Counted from the first letter of the stretch, positions 12,676 through 24,936 are shown. The stretch is DNA of 64,000 bases from Gnomoniopsis sp. IMI 355080 (GCA_027946555.1 JAPEVC010000172.1:1-64000), one strand, 5' to 3'. Numbers and translations: made by a program. Notes: generated by a model not told the origin, from the letters alone.

Positions 12676-14443
12676 CTATACACCTTCTTGGCTGACTTTC
12701 TGATCTTTTAATTCATGATGCGGAGACGGCGATGATCTACTGCAAACACTCACGTCTTGCGTCACCAAGATCCCCTTCGATCTCTCCTTGTGCCTCTCAC
12801 TCAGCGTTATTGAGGAACGGTCTGACAGCCCAAAACATTCTCTGGAAGGCGAAGATTTCGAGCTCCCTGATGGTTCCTGGAGATCTATACCCGCGCTCCC
12901 CTCCTCCGCCAGATGCAAATCGTCGGACGTAGACGTGAGGAAGTTCTTGTTAGAGGTCACGGTGACGCTCATCGAATAGTCACGGTTCTTGTCCAAGTCT
13001 TTGGCGCAAAATCTCTTGCGGGAAGCTTTCGAAAATCCTCTGCTGAGCGTCTTGGCAGCGGGTGGGCCCCCGTTGCTGTTGCTGTTGCCCGTGCGTGCAC
13101 TTGTGAGATACGAACGGGTGGTGGTGGTAGCATGCGATATCATGTACACCACGAAGAGGCGGGCGGCGGGCATGCAGGCAACCATAAGGCCCGCAGTAAT
13201 TTCGACAGCGGTCCAGATGCCGACGCGGAAGAAGTCCACTACGGAGAACACAGCCAGTGTTAGTGGACGGCAATCAAGGCCTTGTTGAGCGGAATGGACT
13301 CACTGGTAGGATTCTTCGATTTGGCGAAGTTTTTCAAGCTTACGAATCGTATGATGCTGACTAGTGTCAAGCTGTGCGCTGTCAGTATATCCCATCATGC
13401 AATGTTGTTCGAGAGTGGGTATGGAAACGTACAGGATACCGAAACCAAACATAGAAGTAATCTCAGCTTTTTTCTTCATAGATAAATTAAGCTGCCATAC
13501 TTGCGAGGCGGGCAGCGCGAGCATCCAAACGTCCAAGGCAATGTTGAAGGCAGCATGGGAATAGACGAAGGCCTCCAAGTCCACACAATGACCCTCGTGC
13601 TCGCCGTCCCAACCCTGCCAGAAGTAGCTGATAGGCCGACATTGGAACCCGTCGGCAACAATGAATCCGATAACCAGGAGCACGTTGAAGACCTGTGTGG
13701 CCCAGACGGCGACGCGGAACCGGCGACTCGGGAAGATCCGTAGATATAGGAAGCAGATGGAGATCTTGATGATGCCGAGCGCGAGGACGTAAATCGCCTC
13801 ATATGAGAAGAAGACCTTCAAGAACAGATCGATGTTGTCCGGAGGCACTGTCCAAATGTTTTGACCGAAACCAAACCGCCTCTCAAGGACTGCAGCTCCT
13901 GCGAAAGATGTGGTCAAGGCCTGCACGTTAGGCAGATCATGTCAGTTCAAACTTCAAGCAGCTGCGAGGAGAATGGTGCGCCCAGGTGGACTTACAAATG
14001 CTACGACAATGGACGTGTCATCCCATCCCCAGGGTGCTATCCGCACCGCTCTGCAGAGCATCCGGAGAGCGAAGAATATTGTCTGAAGACTGATGACAAA
14101 GGCAGTCACAATCAAGAGCGTTTCGTCTTTGGTTGGCTCAGGTTGCCCGCAACTCGACGCCGTGCCATTCTTGATAGTCAGCATCTCTCTGATTGTGCAA
14201 CTATGTTGAACACATTCTGTCACGACGCTCTCGAAGGCTTTATCGAGGCATAGACATGTTGCATTTGTGGCGGCACATGTTGTTGCGTTCAAAGACGATA
14301 TAATGCATGCCAACTGTGACGGGTGCATAAGTCAGTACCCAAGTCTTTCAGCTGTGCGGCCGGGGTCGATTGGCAGATGAGGACCGAACAAGGCTGCATG
14401 TCGTACTTACGCCACACTGGGGTATACCAGATAGATCCGCCAT
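12676..14443 (-). CDS. CFEM-domain seven-helix receptor (PTH11-type, fungal rhodopsin-like domain)
   Basis: Five exons: complement(join(12676..13238,13304..13371,13433..13920,13996..14313,14411..14443)), 489 aa; every junction keeps phase. The N-terminus has eight cysteines (10, 14, 24, 31, 33, 45, 50, 66) in the CFEM pattern (CLCLDKAF, CVQHSC). Several membrane helices follow, with the fungal rhodopsin-like/DUF3328-adjacent motifs typical of PTH11 receptors (GWDDTSIV, FLYLRIFPSRRFR, SIIRFVSL, NPTMDFFRVGIWTAVEITAGLMVACMPA in two parts). The Ser/Thr-rich C-terminal tail (~150 residues) is a likely cytoplasmic regulatory tail. In Magnaporthe, Pth11 senses surfaces and directs appressorium formation; the ligand here is unknown. 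The ATG at 14443 gives no signal peptide although CFEM domains are extracellular. An upstream exon may be missing, since an in-frame stop lies just upstream. Confidence 0.88.
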
Positions 14444-15723
14444 TGTAGCTGGCTGTCGCGAAGCTCACAAATCAAATTTCGTCAACGACCAGCGAGAGCG
14501 GTTGTTCTCATTATAAGACGTGCAGTCATTCGTGCAATGCCCCACGCGGGAGACGACCGTTTTGAACCATGGCTTCTCGCCTCTCGCTTGTCAAGGTGTG
14601 ATGCAACATGGAGAGCAGTGGCGGCCGATCCGAGAGTCTGAGAGCCAACGCTAGATGCCTCTCGTCTAATTGATTCTGGTGGCATTGCAAGTTGGAAGTG
14701 AGCTGGGGCTGATGGCTAGATCCGGACGGGTTACTACCGCCTGGGCGATGGGATTAGTCGTAGGTGTAGACCCGACGGCGGGAGAGTCCGGCCTATCCAC
14801 TAAACCAACTGCGTATTTGGGCGCTGTTGTCAATGAAGGGACGATCGTATATGTCGTATTCGCCAAGAACAGATCTTCCCAATGGCCAGACTCCAGCGCT
14901 CAGACAACAAGATTATGATCGGAGGCTCGTGGCCACTCGAAGCGATTAGCTCTGCGACGTACCGAGGGTATCCCGCAGCTGAAGGCTACCAGCTAGATAA
15001 AATCACCTATGGGAGGGTTCCATGAGTGTTTGTGAATGCACGATGAGCCTGAACCAGTCACACAAGTATCAAAGTATAATCCATCACCAAATTATTCTGC
15101 CCATCGTCGATGTCTATGGCTCGTCTCTGTCATGACGGCCATCGCCCATGAGAGTAATTTGGTGGAAGGTGTCATAGGTATAGGCCGGCCCCTACAGAAG
15201 ATCCGGGCTGCCCGGATGCATGGGCTCGCCGAGAACAGCCCAGCATTTCAAGACATTGGAAGACAAGACCAGCGCCCGGGTCTCTGTCGGCTTGCCGAGA
15301 CCAGCTCCCAACCTGCTGGGAAAGACAGCGCCGGCCGACCCTAGTGGCGTTGCTGACCCGGGCCGGACCGCTGCCCCAGATGTCCCGCATACTGCCTGGG
15401 TGTCCAGAGGATGCTAAGACGACGACAGAGCCCTGGTAGCAGAGATCCAGGATGATGTAGAAGCATGTCCCTCACCCTAACCCTCAACTACAGACCCGGA
15501 CCTGATGCAACCTGCGAACGGCAACTTGCCCTGTGGTACCCTACGCCCGAGAGCCGCGTACCGTGTACCTCCCGGCCATGACTCCACTGTCCACTACGTG
15601 CAGTCTCCTCAAAACCCACCTGACGTGCTCAAAGCTGCGGGGCACCAAGTCACATCATGACCCTTCCAACATTCACAAGCACAGATGGTGACGGGATCGC
15701 TGCCAGTTTATTAGTCCCACGAT
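14444..15723. other. Intergenic region, no gene seen
   Basis: About 1.3 kb between the divergent receptor (-) and 2EXR (+) genes. Short frames on both strands have no recognisable family or splice structure. It may hold an unresolved first exon of the receptor near 14444-14700. Confidence 0.45.
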
Positions 15724-16627
15724 ATGACCCAACGAGCTGACTCGGACAAGGAATGGGGTCTTCGCAGTACGTCAGACAATCGGCCATATTCCCTGAACCA
15801 GCTCTAACTCACAAAACACCATAGGGCTCCCACCCGAGTTGCGACTGAGGGTGTGGGAGTCGACATGGCCCGAGACACGTCTCATTGAGGTCCGTCTGCC
15901 TCCGGGAAGCGGCAACGCACCTCGGCGCATTAAGCCCAGCAGACAAGTCGGCGCTGAAAAGGTGACGGTCTGGAACTCCGAGTCTCATGATCTGGAAGAT
16001 ATCGCCTGCCAGCCATATGCCCATCCCGTCACACTCCAAGTCTGCCGCGAGGCGCGCAACCATACCCTCAAAACATACAGGCGTCTTCAGCATCTTCATG
16101 TGGCCGACTGCGGTTTTTACTTCGACCCTCGCCGCGACGTGCTTTGGCTGCACCGAGACCTGTCGCAGTTTGACTTGGCTAGCCTGGGCCAGGTGCAACG
16201 CGTCCTGTTCAAGGACGTTGAGCGATTTGATGACAGCGATGCGGATAAGAAGCTGCGGCGCCGTGAGCTGCTGGAGATGGTTGAGTCTATGGGCAATGTG
16301 CGCGAAGTCATGGTCCTGGCGCATTGGACGAGCATTTCGGATCTGGACGAGACAAAGAGCAGTGAGACGCTGTACGATTGGATGCAGTATTTTGTATCAA
16401 TACTGGATGAGAACTGGGAGATTATGGACGGCCACCCCTGGGTTTTGCAGTTTTTGAGCACCTGGGGTGAATTAGGCGTGTGTTTCGATGGCGGCGATGC
16501 GAGGATCTGGGGAGACGCTAGAGAAGGGCCTCTGTATTCATGTCCAAGCCATGATGTGGTGTATCGGAAGCGGTTGGTGGAAAGATTTCCCAAAAGATTC
16601 ATGGACATCAGAAGGATACCCTCATAG
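15724..16627 (+). CDS. 2EXR-domain protein
   Basis: Two exons: join(15724..15766,15825..16627), 281 aa, with a 58-bp intron (GTACGT donor, ATAG acceptor). Splicing gives MTQRADSDKEW followed by LPPELRLRVWESTWPETRLIEV. This is the hallmark start of the 2EXR domain (an F-box-like element with the E-x-R signature), followed by the family's HPVTLQVCREARNHTLKTYR segment. The family is greatly expanded in filamentous ascomycetes and its biochemical role is unknown. No signal peptide or membrane helix is seen. The short first exon was chosen because it supplies an ATG and the correct phase; the remainder is firm. Confidence 0.8.
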
Positions 16628-16891
16628 CATATTGTTGTAGCAATTTAAGTGCATGTACTGTACTTGACTACGCAAAGAGTTGTCTAATCAGGCGTATAGT
16701 AAATGAAGTACAGTGCGTGCTGAACCCCGCGTCTGCAGGGACCCACTACAGCTCCCACTTCAGCACCTATTTATGACCAGGACCCCCTGTCAGCCTCCAC
16801 GTCAAGTCAGGTTAGAGGTACGTATTTCGGTACCTAACCCAGCACATCATGCCATCTCTCCCTTCGCCTTTCTCAACAGTCCACCTAAATA

Positions 16892-18610
16892 ATGGCAAAC
16901 CGGCCACCGCCAGCTCCAACCTTCGGCGAAGATGGAGAATACTACAATCTAGGCTCGTATCACAGAACGGTCACCACAAGCAGCAGCGAGGCCCAGACCT
17001 GGTTCGACCGAGGCCTAATTTGGTGTTATGCTTTCAACCATGAAGAAGCTATAGCATGTTTTGAGAAGGCTATTGCTTTGGATGCCTCATTCCCTATGGC
17101 ATACTGGGGCCTGGCGTATGCACTCGGGCCCAATTACAACAAACCGTGGGAGAGCTTCGAGGGCCGAGAGTTGGAGTCCACTGTAGAAAAGACACACCGC
17201 GCAGCGAAACAGGCTGCCCAGCTCTCACATTCAGCATCGCCGGTCGAAGTGTCCATCCTCGATGCATTGAGGTATCGTTACCCAGTGGGGCGGCTTTCCG
17301 ATGGCCAAACGGATGGTGAAGGAGCTTCCTCGCCAGACTGGTCAGTATGGAACAAGGGGTACGCCGCTGCGATGGGCAAAGCCTATCAGTCCCATCCCGA
17401 TGACCTGGACGTTGCCGCCCTCTATGTCGACGCCCTGATGAACCTGACGCCCTGGCAGCTGTGGAACTTGAGAACGGGCGAACCAGCTCCAGGGGCCCAT
17501 ACGCTTGAAGCAAAGCAGATTCTCGAGACAGCTTTGTCTCAACCCGGCGGTGATAAACATCCGGGTCTGCTACACCTTTGGATACACCTCATGGAAATGA
17601 GCAGCCGCCCAGAGGACGCACTGCCGCTGGCCAATAACCTTCGCCAGCTTGTTCCAGACGCTGGCCATCTTAATCATATGCCCTCGCATCTCGATGTGCT
17701 ATGTGGGCACTACGCCAACGCTGTCAAAGCCAACACGGCCGCCATTCTTGCGGATGAGAAATACGCAGCACGCGCCGGCAAGATGAACTTCTACACCCTG
17801 TACCGGTCACATGACTACCACTTTCGCATCTACGCTGCCATGTTCTCAGGCCAGTCGAAGATTGCCATCGATACCGCCATCCAGCTGGAAGACTCCATAC
17901 CCGAGGGCCTCCTTCGCGTTGAGACCCCACCCATGGCCGATTGGCTCGAGGGTTTCCTATCAATGCGCTTCCACGCATTTGTCCGCTTCGGAAGATGGAA
18001 CGATATCCTCGCTCTTGCCTTCCCCACAGACAAAGATCTCTACTGCGCAACCACCGCAAGCCTACACTACGCGCGCAGCCTCGCCCTCGCCAGCCTCAAC
18101 CGCGCCGAAGAAGCAGACACGGAACGCGGCCACTTCCACGCCGCGCTTGCGCGTGTTCCGCATTCGCGTACCGTTTTCAACAACACCTGCGTCGACGTGC
18201 TGGCCGTCGCGGGCGCCATGCTCGATGGTGAAGTCGAGTATCGCCGAGGTAATTATGACGTTGCATTCGCACATTTGCGCCGCAGCACAGAGTTGTACGA
18301 CGACTTGCCGTATGACGAGCCGTGGGGTTTCATGCAGCCCACACGACATGCTCTTGCGGCTTTGTTGCTGGAGCAGGGCCATGTGGAGGAGAGCTGTGCT
18401 TTGTACAAGGCAGACTTGGGGCTCGATGAAACGCTGCCACGGACGCATCGGCATCTGGGGAATGTCTGGGCGTTGCACGGGTATCACGAGTGTTTGGTGA
18501 AGCTGGGAAGGGAGAAAGAGGCTGCGGAAATTGCACCGCAACTGAAGGCGGCGTTGGAGCTGGCGGATGTGCCCATCAAAGCGTCATGCTTCTGTCGATT
18601 GAAGCTTTGA
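16892..18610 (+). CDS. Tetratricopeptide-repeat protein (TTC38-like)
   Basis: Intronless CDS of 572 aa. The N-terminal TPR pair (WFDRGLIWCYAFNHEEAIACFEKAIALDASFPMAYWGLAYA) is clear, and helical repeats continue through the protein, including HLNHMPSHLDVLCGHYANAVKAN and a C-terminal repeat (ALLLEQGHVEESCALYKADL). The architecture resembles TTC38-like proteins shared by fungi and bacteria, which act as scaffolds; no catalytic motif is present. No signal peptide is seen. The start ATG follows a short A-rich leader and begins MANRPPPAP. Its specific partner is unknown. Confidence 0.85.
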   Translation: MANRPPPAPTFGEDGEYYNLGSYHRTVTTSSSEAQTWFDRGLIWCYAFNHEEAIACFEKAIALDASFPMAYWGLAYALGPNYNKPWESFEGRELESTVEKTHRAAKQAAQLSHSASPVEVSILDALRYRYPVGRLSDGQTDGEGASSPDWSVWNKGYAAAMGKAYQSHPDDLDVAALYVDALMNLTPWQLWNLRTGEPAPGAHTLEAKQILETALSQPGGDKHPGLLHLWIHLMEMSSRPEDALPLANNLRQLVPDAGHLNHMPSHLDVLCGHYANAVKANTAAILADEKYAARAGKMNFYTLYRSHDYHFRIYAAMFSGQSKIAIDTAIQLEDSIPEGLLRVETPPMADWLEGFLSMRFHAFVRFGRWNDILALAFPTDKDLYCATTASLHYARSLALASLNRAEEADTERGHFHAALARVPHSRTVFNNTCVDVLAVAGAMLDGEVEYRRGNYDVAFAHLRRSTELYDDLPYDEPWGFMQPTRHALAALLLEQGHVEESCALYKADLGLDETLPRTHRHLGNVWALHGYHECLVKLGREKEAAEIAPQLKAALELADVPIKASCFCRLKL

Positions 18611-18684
18611 GATCATCTCTGATTCGAGTGGTAGCATTGTCAAGAACTTGGGCTTGGTGCCCTGATCAAGATTTCTCTGCCGCA

Positions 18685-18696
18685 CTACCTAGGTAG
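18685..18696. repeat. CTACCTAGGTAG palindrome
   Basis: Perfect 12-bp palindrome in the spacer between the convergent TPR and acidic-protein genes. It is a member of the dispersed CCTAGG-centred set. Confidence 0.75.
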
Positions 18697-18790
18697 TCCG
18701 CTTTCCCCTTCTTGTTTTGTTGGTCATTTCGCTTTGCCAACCTTGGATTTGCTCAACGCGGGCCTCGCCCGCACGCTCACAGGACTAGCT

Positions 18791-19336
18791 TCAATCCTCA
18801 CCCAGCCTAGTCCTCCAGACATCCGCATCTCTCTGCCTCCTACCCCAATCAGGCCGGTCTGGTCTGTCGCTCCACTTGGCAACCGGCTTCTCCTCCAGAT
18901 CCTGTGCGTCACCGTCCCAATCGTCGACTACTGCTCGGTGGTCTCCTCGGTCTGCTCCGCTTTCTTCTGCCCTGCGGCATTCCTCCATCACGGCCCTAGA
19001 CAGGCTCATTTGTAACTGTGGGTGTAGAAGTGGTTGGGGTGCCGGCTCCTCCAAGTCCTCCGCGTCCTCGTCCCAGTCATCAGAGTCCCAGTCTTCCTCT
19101 CGATAATTCCCCACAGGTTCTGAGTCGACGTCAACAGTCTCGTCGAGTCGCATGATTGTTACTTGAAATTTTTTGCCGTCTTGGTGTGTGAAAAGTGTGA
19201 CGTTCGTGCCTAACGGCTCCGGTATCATGGGCGGGGCTTTGGATACTGTGGGTGTTTGTGGTGGCGAGATGGGTAGGGAGAAGAAGGCGAATATAGGTGA
19301 GGCCATTGTATTTGATTGTGAGTTGATGGAGTTCAA
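18791..19336 (-). CDS. Acidic hypothetical protein with duplicated DWD-DAEDLEE motif
   Basis: Single open frame of 181 aa, convergent with the TPR gene. It is not similar to any family I know. The sequence is strongly acidic and contains two related blocks (DDWDEDAEDLEE and DDWDGDAQDLEE) about 60 residues apart, which suggests internal duplication. The middle has a hydrophobic FQVTIMRLDETV segment. An alternative start is the second methionine (MASPIFAFF) at 19306. The low-complexity composition makes a chance open frame possible, so existence is only moderately supported. Confidence 0.4.
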   Translation of the reverse strand: MNSINSQSNTMASPIFAFFSLPISPPQTPTVSKAPPMIPEPLGTNVTLFTHQDGKKFQVTIMRLDETVDVDSEPVGNYREEDWDSDDWDEDAEDLEEPAPQPLLHPQLQMSLSRAVMEECRRAEESGADRGDHRAVVDDWDGDAQDLEEKPVAKWSDRPDRPDWGRRQRDADVWRTRLGED

Positions 19337-21719
19337 TAGAAGCTATTTGACACCTGGGACTGGAGGACTTATATCCGGGGGAGGCTCGAAGTAAGTTTAT
19401 TAAGGTTGTGGAAACTCTATCAAATTGTTTGGGTTGACCTGGTTGGTGGCTGGGTGGCTGACCCGGTGGTGGGAGGTAGAGGTGGAGAGTAACACGAGGC
19501 TTAGCTTCATAACATTGGATGACGGGGCTGTAAAGGTTCGTGGAATAGGGGACCCTGCAGTTCAGAGCTTGACTCATCCGAAGGCATTGTTTGGACATAC
19601 GTAGGCTTCGACAACGGTTTATGCGGCCTAGGCATCTCCATAGAGAAAAGCCCTGCGGTGCATTGCCTCTTTCCGGGGAATCCGTTGAAACACGAATGCA
19701 AAACAATCACACACTTTCTTTGGCTGCGAGCTATCATGATAGATGACATCGCTAGCTGCGCCTTGATGCGGCCTTCGAAACACATCCCATCTGCCAGCTC
19801 GTCATACTCTACTTGCGTACTACCCTGCCACCACATTTGCTCGCTGGCCGCGCCAGCGGTTGATTTGGGTTATCGGATCTGCCTATTGGCGCAGATTGGA
19901 TTTGCGGTCTGATATTCGCGGTGTACCGTAGTAGCCTGCGCAGGAAGCTGGTGGGGGTGGTGTGGTTACGGGTAGTTGTCTTGGTGCATAGTTCTCGGGC
20001 TCGGCTTGCATGACTTTGCCACGTTGAGGGGCGAAGTCTTTTTGTTCATGCTGGCCGCTGACAGCCAGTCATTAATGCCTACAACGACATGCTGAGACGC
20101 TCACGGTCGCCTCCGGAAGCACATCGATTGGACAATGCTCATTCGCCCAAACTCGGTTGCCATTTTTTTGTCGAAGATCATCAAACCATTTGCGCAGGTT
20201 ACTTTTTTTCTGGTTCCTCACTCGCTAAAATTCACTATCCACCGTGGTTCGATCCCCGCGCATCTTTGTCGATGTCCTCAAACGCCGGATCAGTGTAATG
20301 CACGAATTGACCGCTCATCATTGCGTGGCCACTCCAAAAAACATGAATCAAGATTCCTGCAATCCGTCAAACTCAGACAAGCCGCCTCCTGGAGCTTGTC
20401 ACTCGAAATGTCGTCAGTCACGCAAACAACTCTCTCGAAGCTGAGTCTTGAGGCCTTGGACTCACTCTGGTAGTTCGTGGACAAGATTGGGGCCTTTCTG
20501 GTTAGGTATGTTTGGGTGGTTTGAGTTCAGCTCGCCTTCCAACGATCATTCCTGGCGGGCCTCTTCTTTCATCGGCTGCACTACCTACTCGCATATCCCT
20601 TTTATTCGGCGACGCTCTTTGTGTTAGTTCTTTTCCCCGGGTTAATTTCCCCCACCCTCTGGCGAGTTGGAACCTGGCCTTGAGTAAGACGACGTGCAGA
20701 AACCTCGATCGGACAGGGCTGACCCACCGCGTCAGTTTCTGCTGATGATGTACTCGTCCAACTATTAGAATTCAGCATGTGCCTGCACAAGTGTCGGGCT
20801 CTTTCGCATAAAGAGTCTCATCATAGATTCTGAACGTCTAAATAAAGTCTGTTGGAACTTGCTTCAATACCACAACGAAATCAAGCCGCCTGATATCGAA
20901 GCCGGAACGGCACGTCGGAGGACGAGAAAGCTTCATGTCCAAAGTAGCCGTCTTGAAATGCATAGACTAGTTTAACTGGTCTGAAATAAGGTGATACCTA
21001 ACAGCGAGGCAGAATCATATTTTCGAAGAACGATACAGGCGAGCGTCACCGTACAAGCGTCGAAGGTTGCGTAAGATTGAAGAATCTCTAGGTAGCACAT
21101 ATGAGCTTTGGGTGCTCTTCCTTGGTAGTGCTTGGTGATTACTTGAGCTGCTACCATTCACTGCATTGAGATTTTGTAGTATGTAATTCTCAATCAGGAT
21201 TTTGGGAGTACCTAAGTTTCACTCGCGATCTCATCATGCTAAAGTGCCCGGCAAGCTCTTGTCCAGTAACCACAAGATTCTGTCCTCTACCCAGCTGTGA
21301 CCCGGTAAGAAAGAAATACACATGTTCCATTGCTCTTTTGGGGTCTAAAGTGTGTCCTGGACATAATGGACCACTCGATAAGCCTGTGTACCGAAAATTC
21401 ACCCTAAGTTTCCACTTGCTCGGGTGCGTGTGTTCGCATAGGCAAAACATGCTATACACGTCAGTTTCTGTCCTAATCTTCGAACATGTATCACGCAGAA
21501 GACTTACTCACAGCCAAGACTTTCGATTCTGGATTGTCAGCATGTCGCTCCGGAGCTTCCAGTTCCACGACCCGCCGTCGTAAGCTTGCGCTGCTTTTGT
21601 TTACCGGACATATCGGCAGAAGATCACCTCTCTTTTAGCCACACTTTCCAGCGGTATCTTTGCTGGCTTTTCCCTCTCAATCTCATGCCAATGCATTGTC
21701 GTTCCGTCACCTTGATTGC
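19337..21719. other. Intergenic region, no gene supported
   Basis: About 2.4 kb with only short unconvincing frames. The open frame at 20135-20473 and its neighbours show no known domain. No tRNA was found, although a B-box-like GGTTCGATCCC occurs at about 20246. Confidence 0.45.
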
Positions 21720-22442
21720 CTAGGGCACATTGGTGATGGCCATCTTGAAAGGCACAGCTTGGCCCTTCTTGGAAACATCCCCCTGGCTGAGTGACAGGTC
21801 TTCCTCAGCACTCATCTCTTGCCGCAATGTCTCACGACCGCTGCTCATCCTGCCAATCGCCTGTCGCTTGACCCTTTCGCTGACGTGTGCTTCCCAACTA
21901 GCCTCTACAACGGGATCCAATACCGTCTGGGGATAGTTGCCAAATGCCCGCTTTCTCACGTATCGACCCCCTTTTTTCTTCTCAAAAACTATCCTGGCCG
22001 TTGGAAACCGTGGTAGAGGCCTTTTAGCATAAGGTCTGCACCACTTGGAGGCACGAAGGAAGGCAGACTTCGCGCCAGGACCTCTGAGGCCCCCACACTC
22101 AGCCATCTCAGAGCTGGATCTTTTCTTAGCCGCAGCTTTCAGGTTGCCAAGCTGGTGGTGGAATTTATGGTGATCATTGGGGCTTTCGCCTGTGACATCG
22201 AGCACAACAGGAGACGGCTTCCATCTTGCGCCAAGCTGCCTACTGGTCTATCACCGATCAGCGTCGCCTGGCATCTGCTCTCTCACCAATGTGCTTACAT
22301 TTCTTGTAGCTTTGACCATAGGGTTGGCAATGACTTTGGGGCTTTGCTTCCGCGAATGCTCATGATTCTCTCCGTCGACGTCGATGGGGTTCTCGCGCGT
22401 GCCGACAGGAAACGACGAGCGCGACTCGACGACCTTTGTCAT
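21720..22442 (-). CDS. Hypothetical basic protein with N-terminal PIDVD motif
   Basis: Two exons: complement(join(21720..22235,22299..22442)), 219 aa, with a 63-bp intron (GTAAGC donor, GCAG acceptor, phase 0). An in-frame stop sits shortly upstream of the ATG at 22442, so the start is well defined. The N-terminal segment carries RENPIDVDGENHEH; the hydrophobic/acidic core PIDVD resembles short interaction motifs (for example SUMO-interacting) seen in fungal nuclear proteins. The rest is basic (KKRSSS, FEKKKGGRYVRKRAFG), with possible nuclear localisation signals. No enzyme domain is recognised. Intron structure and phase support a real gene; function is unknown. Confidence 0.55.
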
Positions 22443-24936
22443 GGCGTTTGGTTCGAATGCTCTTTAAAATGGATAATCTGAGCTTGGCAGAGGCCGTGAT
22501 CACGAAATGAGAGACCTACTCAGGAAGGCAGTGACGGTGCAGAGCGATCAGCCCTACGCAGGACTGTCAAGATGATTGGCGATGGCGGGGCAAGTAACAA
22601 GGGCCGTTGCCAGAAACACGTGATAGATCTCAACAGGAATTGTGGTTGGCAGCTTGACTTTGAGAGATGTTACAAGGCAGGGGGAAAAAAGAAACAGCCC
22701 CACTGGAAGTTGCCTACAGTCTATTGTCTGGGGGCGATGGCGAAGGAGTATCACGTGAATACCACGTGCTCTGTTACACTTTGAGGCGTGGTGAAGCTCC
22801 CACAGTCTAATAGCACCAGTAGAAGACATTATACGATATATGATCGTTCTCAATACATGCCATGACCCGCCCGATATTCCGAACCTTTTCTCTTGAGTGA
22901 TTTCCGAGGCTTCTTGACAACTGTGCTTTGATTCCGCGACTTTTAAGTACGAGACTTGAACCACCATGACGCAGTGATTCGCAGTGATTGAGGTAGTATG
23001 AGACCTCCACTTCACTGTGCCATTGAACGTACTCTTGAAGTCTCGCAGCCTGCTGGTAGCCTGGCCTAATGTCTTACGATTGGAATACAGGGGAGTGCTT
23101 ATAGCCAGCGAAGGACTGACAGAAAGCCTGTAACCACTTGAATCGCAGTGTCTCACTCGGGTCCTAATGGAACTTCAGGTTCGAAAGCTTCGTGTTATTG
23201 ACGAGGAACCAATTTTACATATATGATACCTACGCATAGAAGGTGGAAGTCCGTGAAGCATATCACTAGCCTAAAGACCATGTCATACCTTCGACCGTAC
23301 ATTCAAGCAAAGTAACTTCTGCACAACATCAAACATGTTTTCATTTCTTCTACAAAATTGGAATATGCCGACACTTTGTTGTTACAACGGGAATGATGAG
23401 AGACGGTGCCCAAATTGGGGCGATTATGAAACTCGCATTGTACAGAGATATACTCTGCTTATTACTTTTTGGCCTGTGCTAGGTCCTTTTTGCTTCTAAG
23501 GTTCCTCGAGCTCGTATATACCTAGGCACGTTACATACTCGCAGCGTCAACACCGTCACTGTTTACTCCAAGTTTTCACAAAATGTTACCCAAGGTCTCA
23601 TTGTCATCCGAACTCAGGAGTTATCCAATGGCCCACTAGAGTTCCAAGTAATTCCGAGGGAACTAAAGATCCGCATTGACGGACAAAGTCGATAGAGTGC
23701 ATGTTCTATTTCCAACTACAGAGAGTTGAGTTACAAGAAGATCCTAACCTGGTTTAGATATCCACAAAGGCTTGGATCTGCGGATACACACATCCATTAT
23801 GACCAGAATCGTTCATTAGGTACGCAATCGTGATGGTCGGCAGCATACCTAGGTGCGGCAGTTCAGTTCAAAGATGCACCTTCATCAGGAGCTGCCCAGG
23901 CCGATTACCTTCTCAGGCGCTCTATTCAAGATATTGGCCAACAGGGATCTTCAAGATGATGTACCACAGCTGATCTGCCCGTGCCATCGAAATGATTCCA
24001 TGGACAATATTGAAATGTCTGTTCGCGTGCTGTGCAATTCAATACTGTGCGCTCATCTATTCACAACCTTAGTCAGTCCTATTACACAAGAAGGTTAGCG
24101 TTGCGAACCTCCTCATAACCTTATTGCAGGCTGTGAACCGCCAAACCTGGAAGCTACTGCGTAGTATAACTCAATTATAGTCGACTGCGGGGTAGTCAGC
24201 CTCCCACAGGCGGCAGCAGCATAGAAAACAGGGACCAAGTATCAATATCATGCATTCAAGTATCGTTCTTGGTCGAGAATTCCCGCATCTGACGCCTTTG
24301 ATCGTCGCTGTGGGACAGGTATGCTGGTGTTGATCTTTAGAATAGGCTTAGATTGGCTGCTTTCACATGCTGCGCCGAACCCACGAAGGTTCTCGCCTCG
24401 GATTGGGACTCTAGCAAGCAGATAAAGACTTCTGACACTTTCCTTGCAACGGCGGGGCCCCGCGTTCATCTGATTGATTTATTGGGTCGAAAGCATATGA
24501 GTCTTATTAACTCGCCAGGGGCTGCCAGAATATTGTAAAGACTGGGGAAACCAATGCTCGGCAGACCTCGTAGAGTGGACAACAGCGCAGAAGCGTTTTG
24601 ACATGCCCAGCCTCCCAGGGGATCACCCAAAATCAACGTTGAGCCAGAAACTACGAGCAAGATGACAGCGGATCCTGGCTCCTACGATCTGCGGAGGGGA
24701 AAATAAATTGATCACGAGCTTCACGCAAAGATCTCTTGTCTTTGGCTTGTGATGGCCCCGGAGGTTGAAGGGTATAAATATGCAGGAGTGGACACATAGC
24801 TACGATATTGCTGCTGGATCAGTTGACAGGCTCGCGCTCGCTTATTGGTCTCGACATCTGCGACTACTGATATTTTCGATACCCACAAGTCTTTTAACTC
24901 GAGAACTTTTACACGTCCACCCAGAAATCCAACAAA
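22443..24936. other. Gene-poor intergenic region
   Basis: About 2.5 kb without a supported gene. A 200-codon minus-strand frame at 22554-23156 lacks coding character. A CCTAGGTGC motif lies at about 23849. The right end contains the promoter of the small secreted protein. Confidence 0.45.
24773..24780 (+). promoter_or_regulatory. TATA box of the small secreted protein gene
   Basis: TATAAATA lies 157 bp upstream of the ATG at 24937. Position and sequence fit a core promoter; this is inferred from sequence only. Confidence 0.55.

Noticed and set aside
20230..20265. B-box-like GGTTCGATCCC suggesting a tRNA
   Set aside because: The T-arm does not pair properly and no A box or acceptor stem can be drawn around it.
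22554..23156. 200-codon minus-strand open frame
   Set aside because: Composition and motifs do not look coding; no homologous domain or intron structure.
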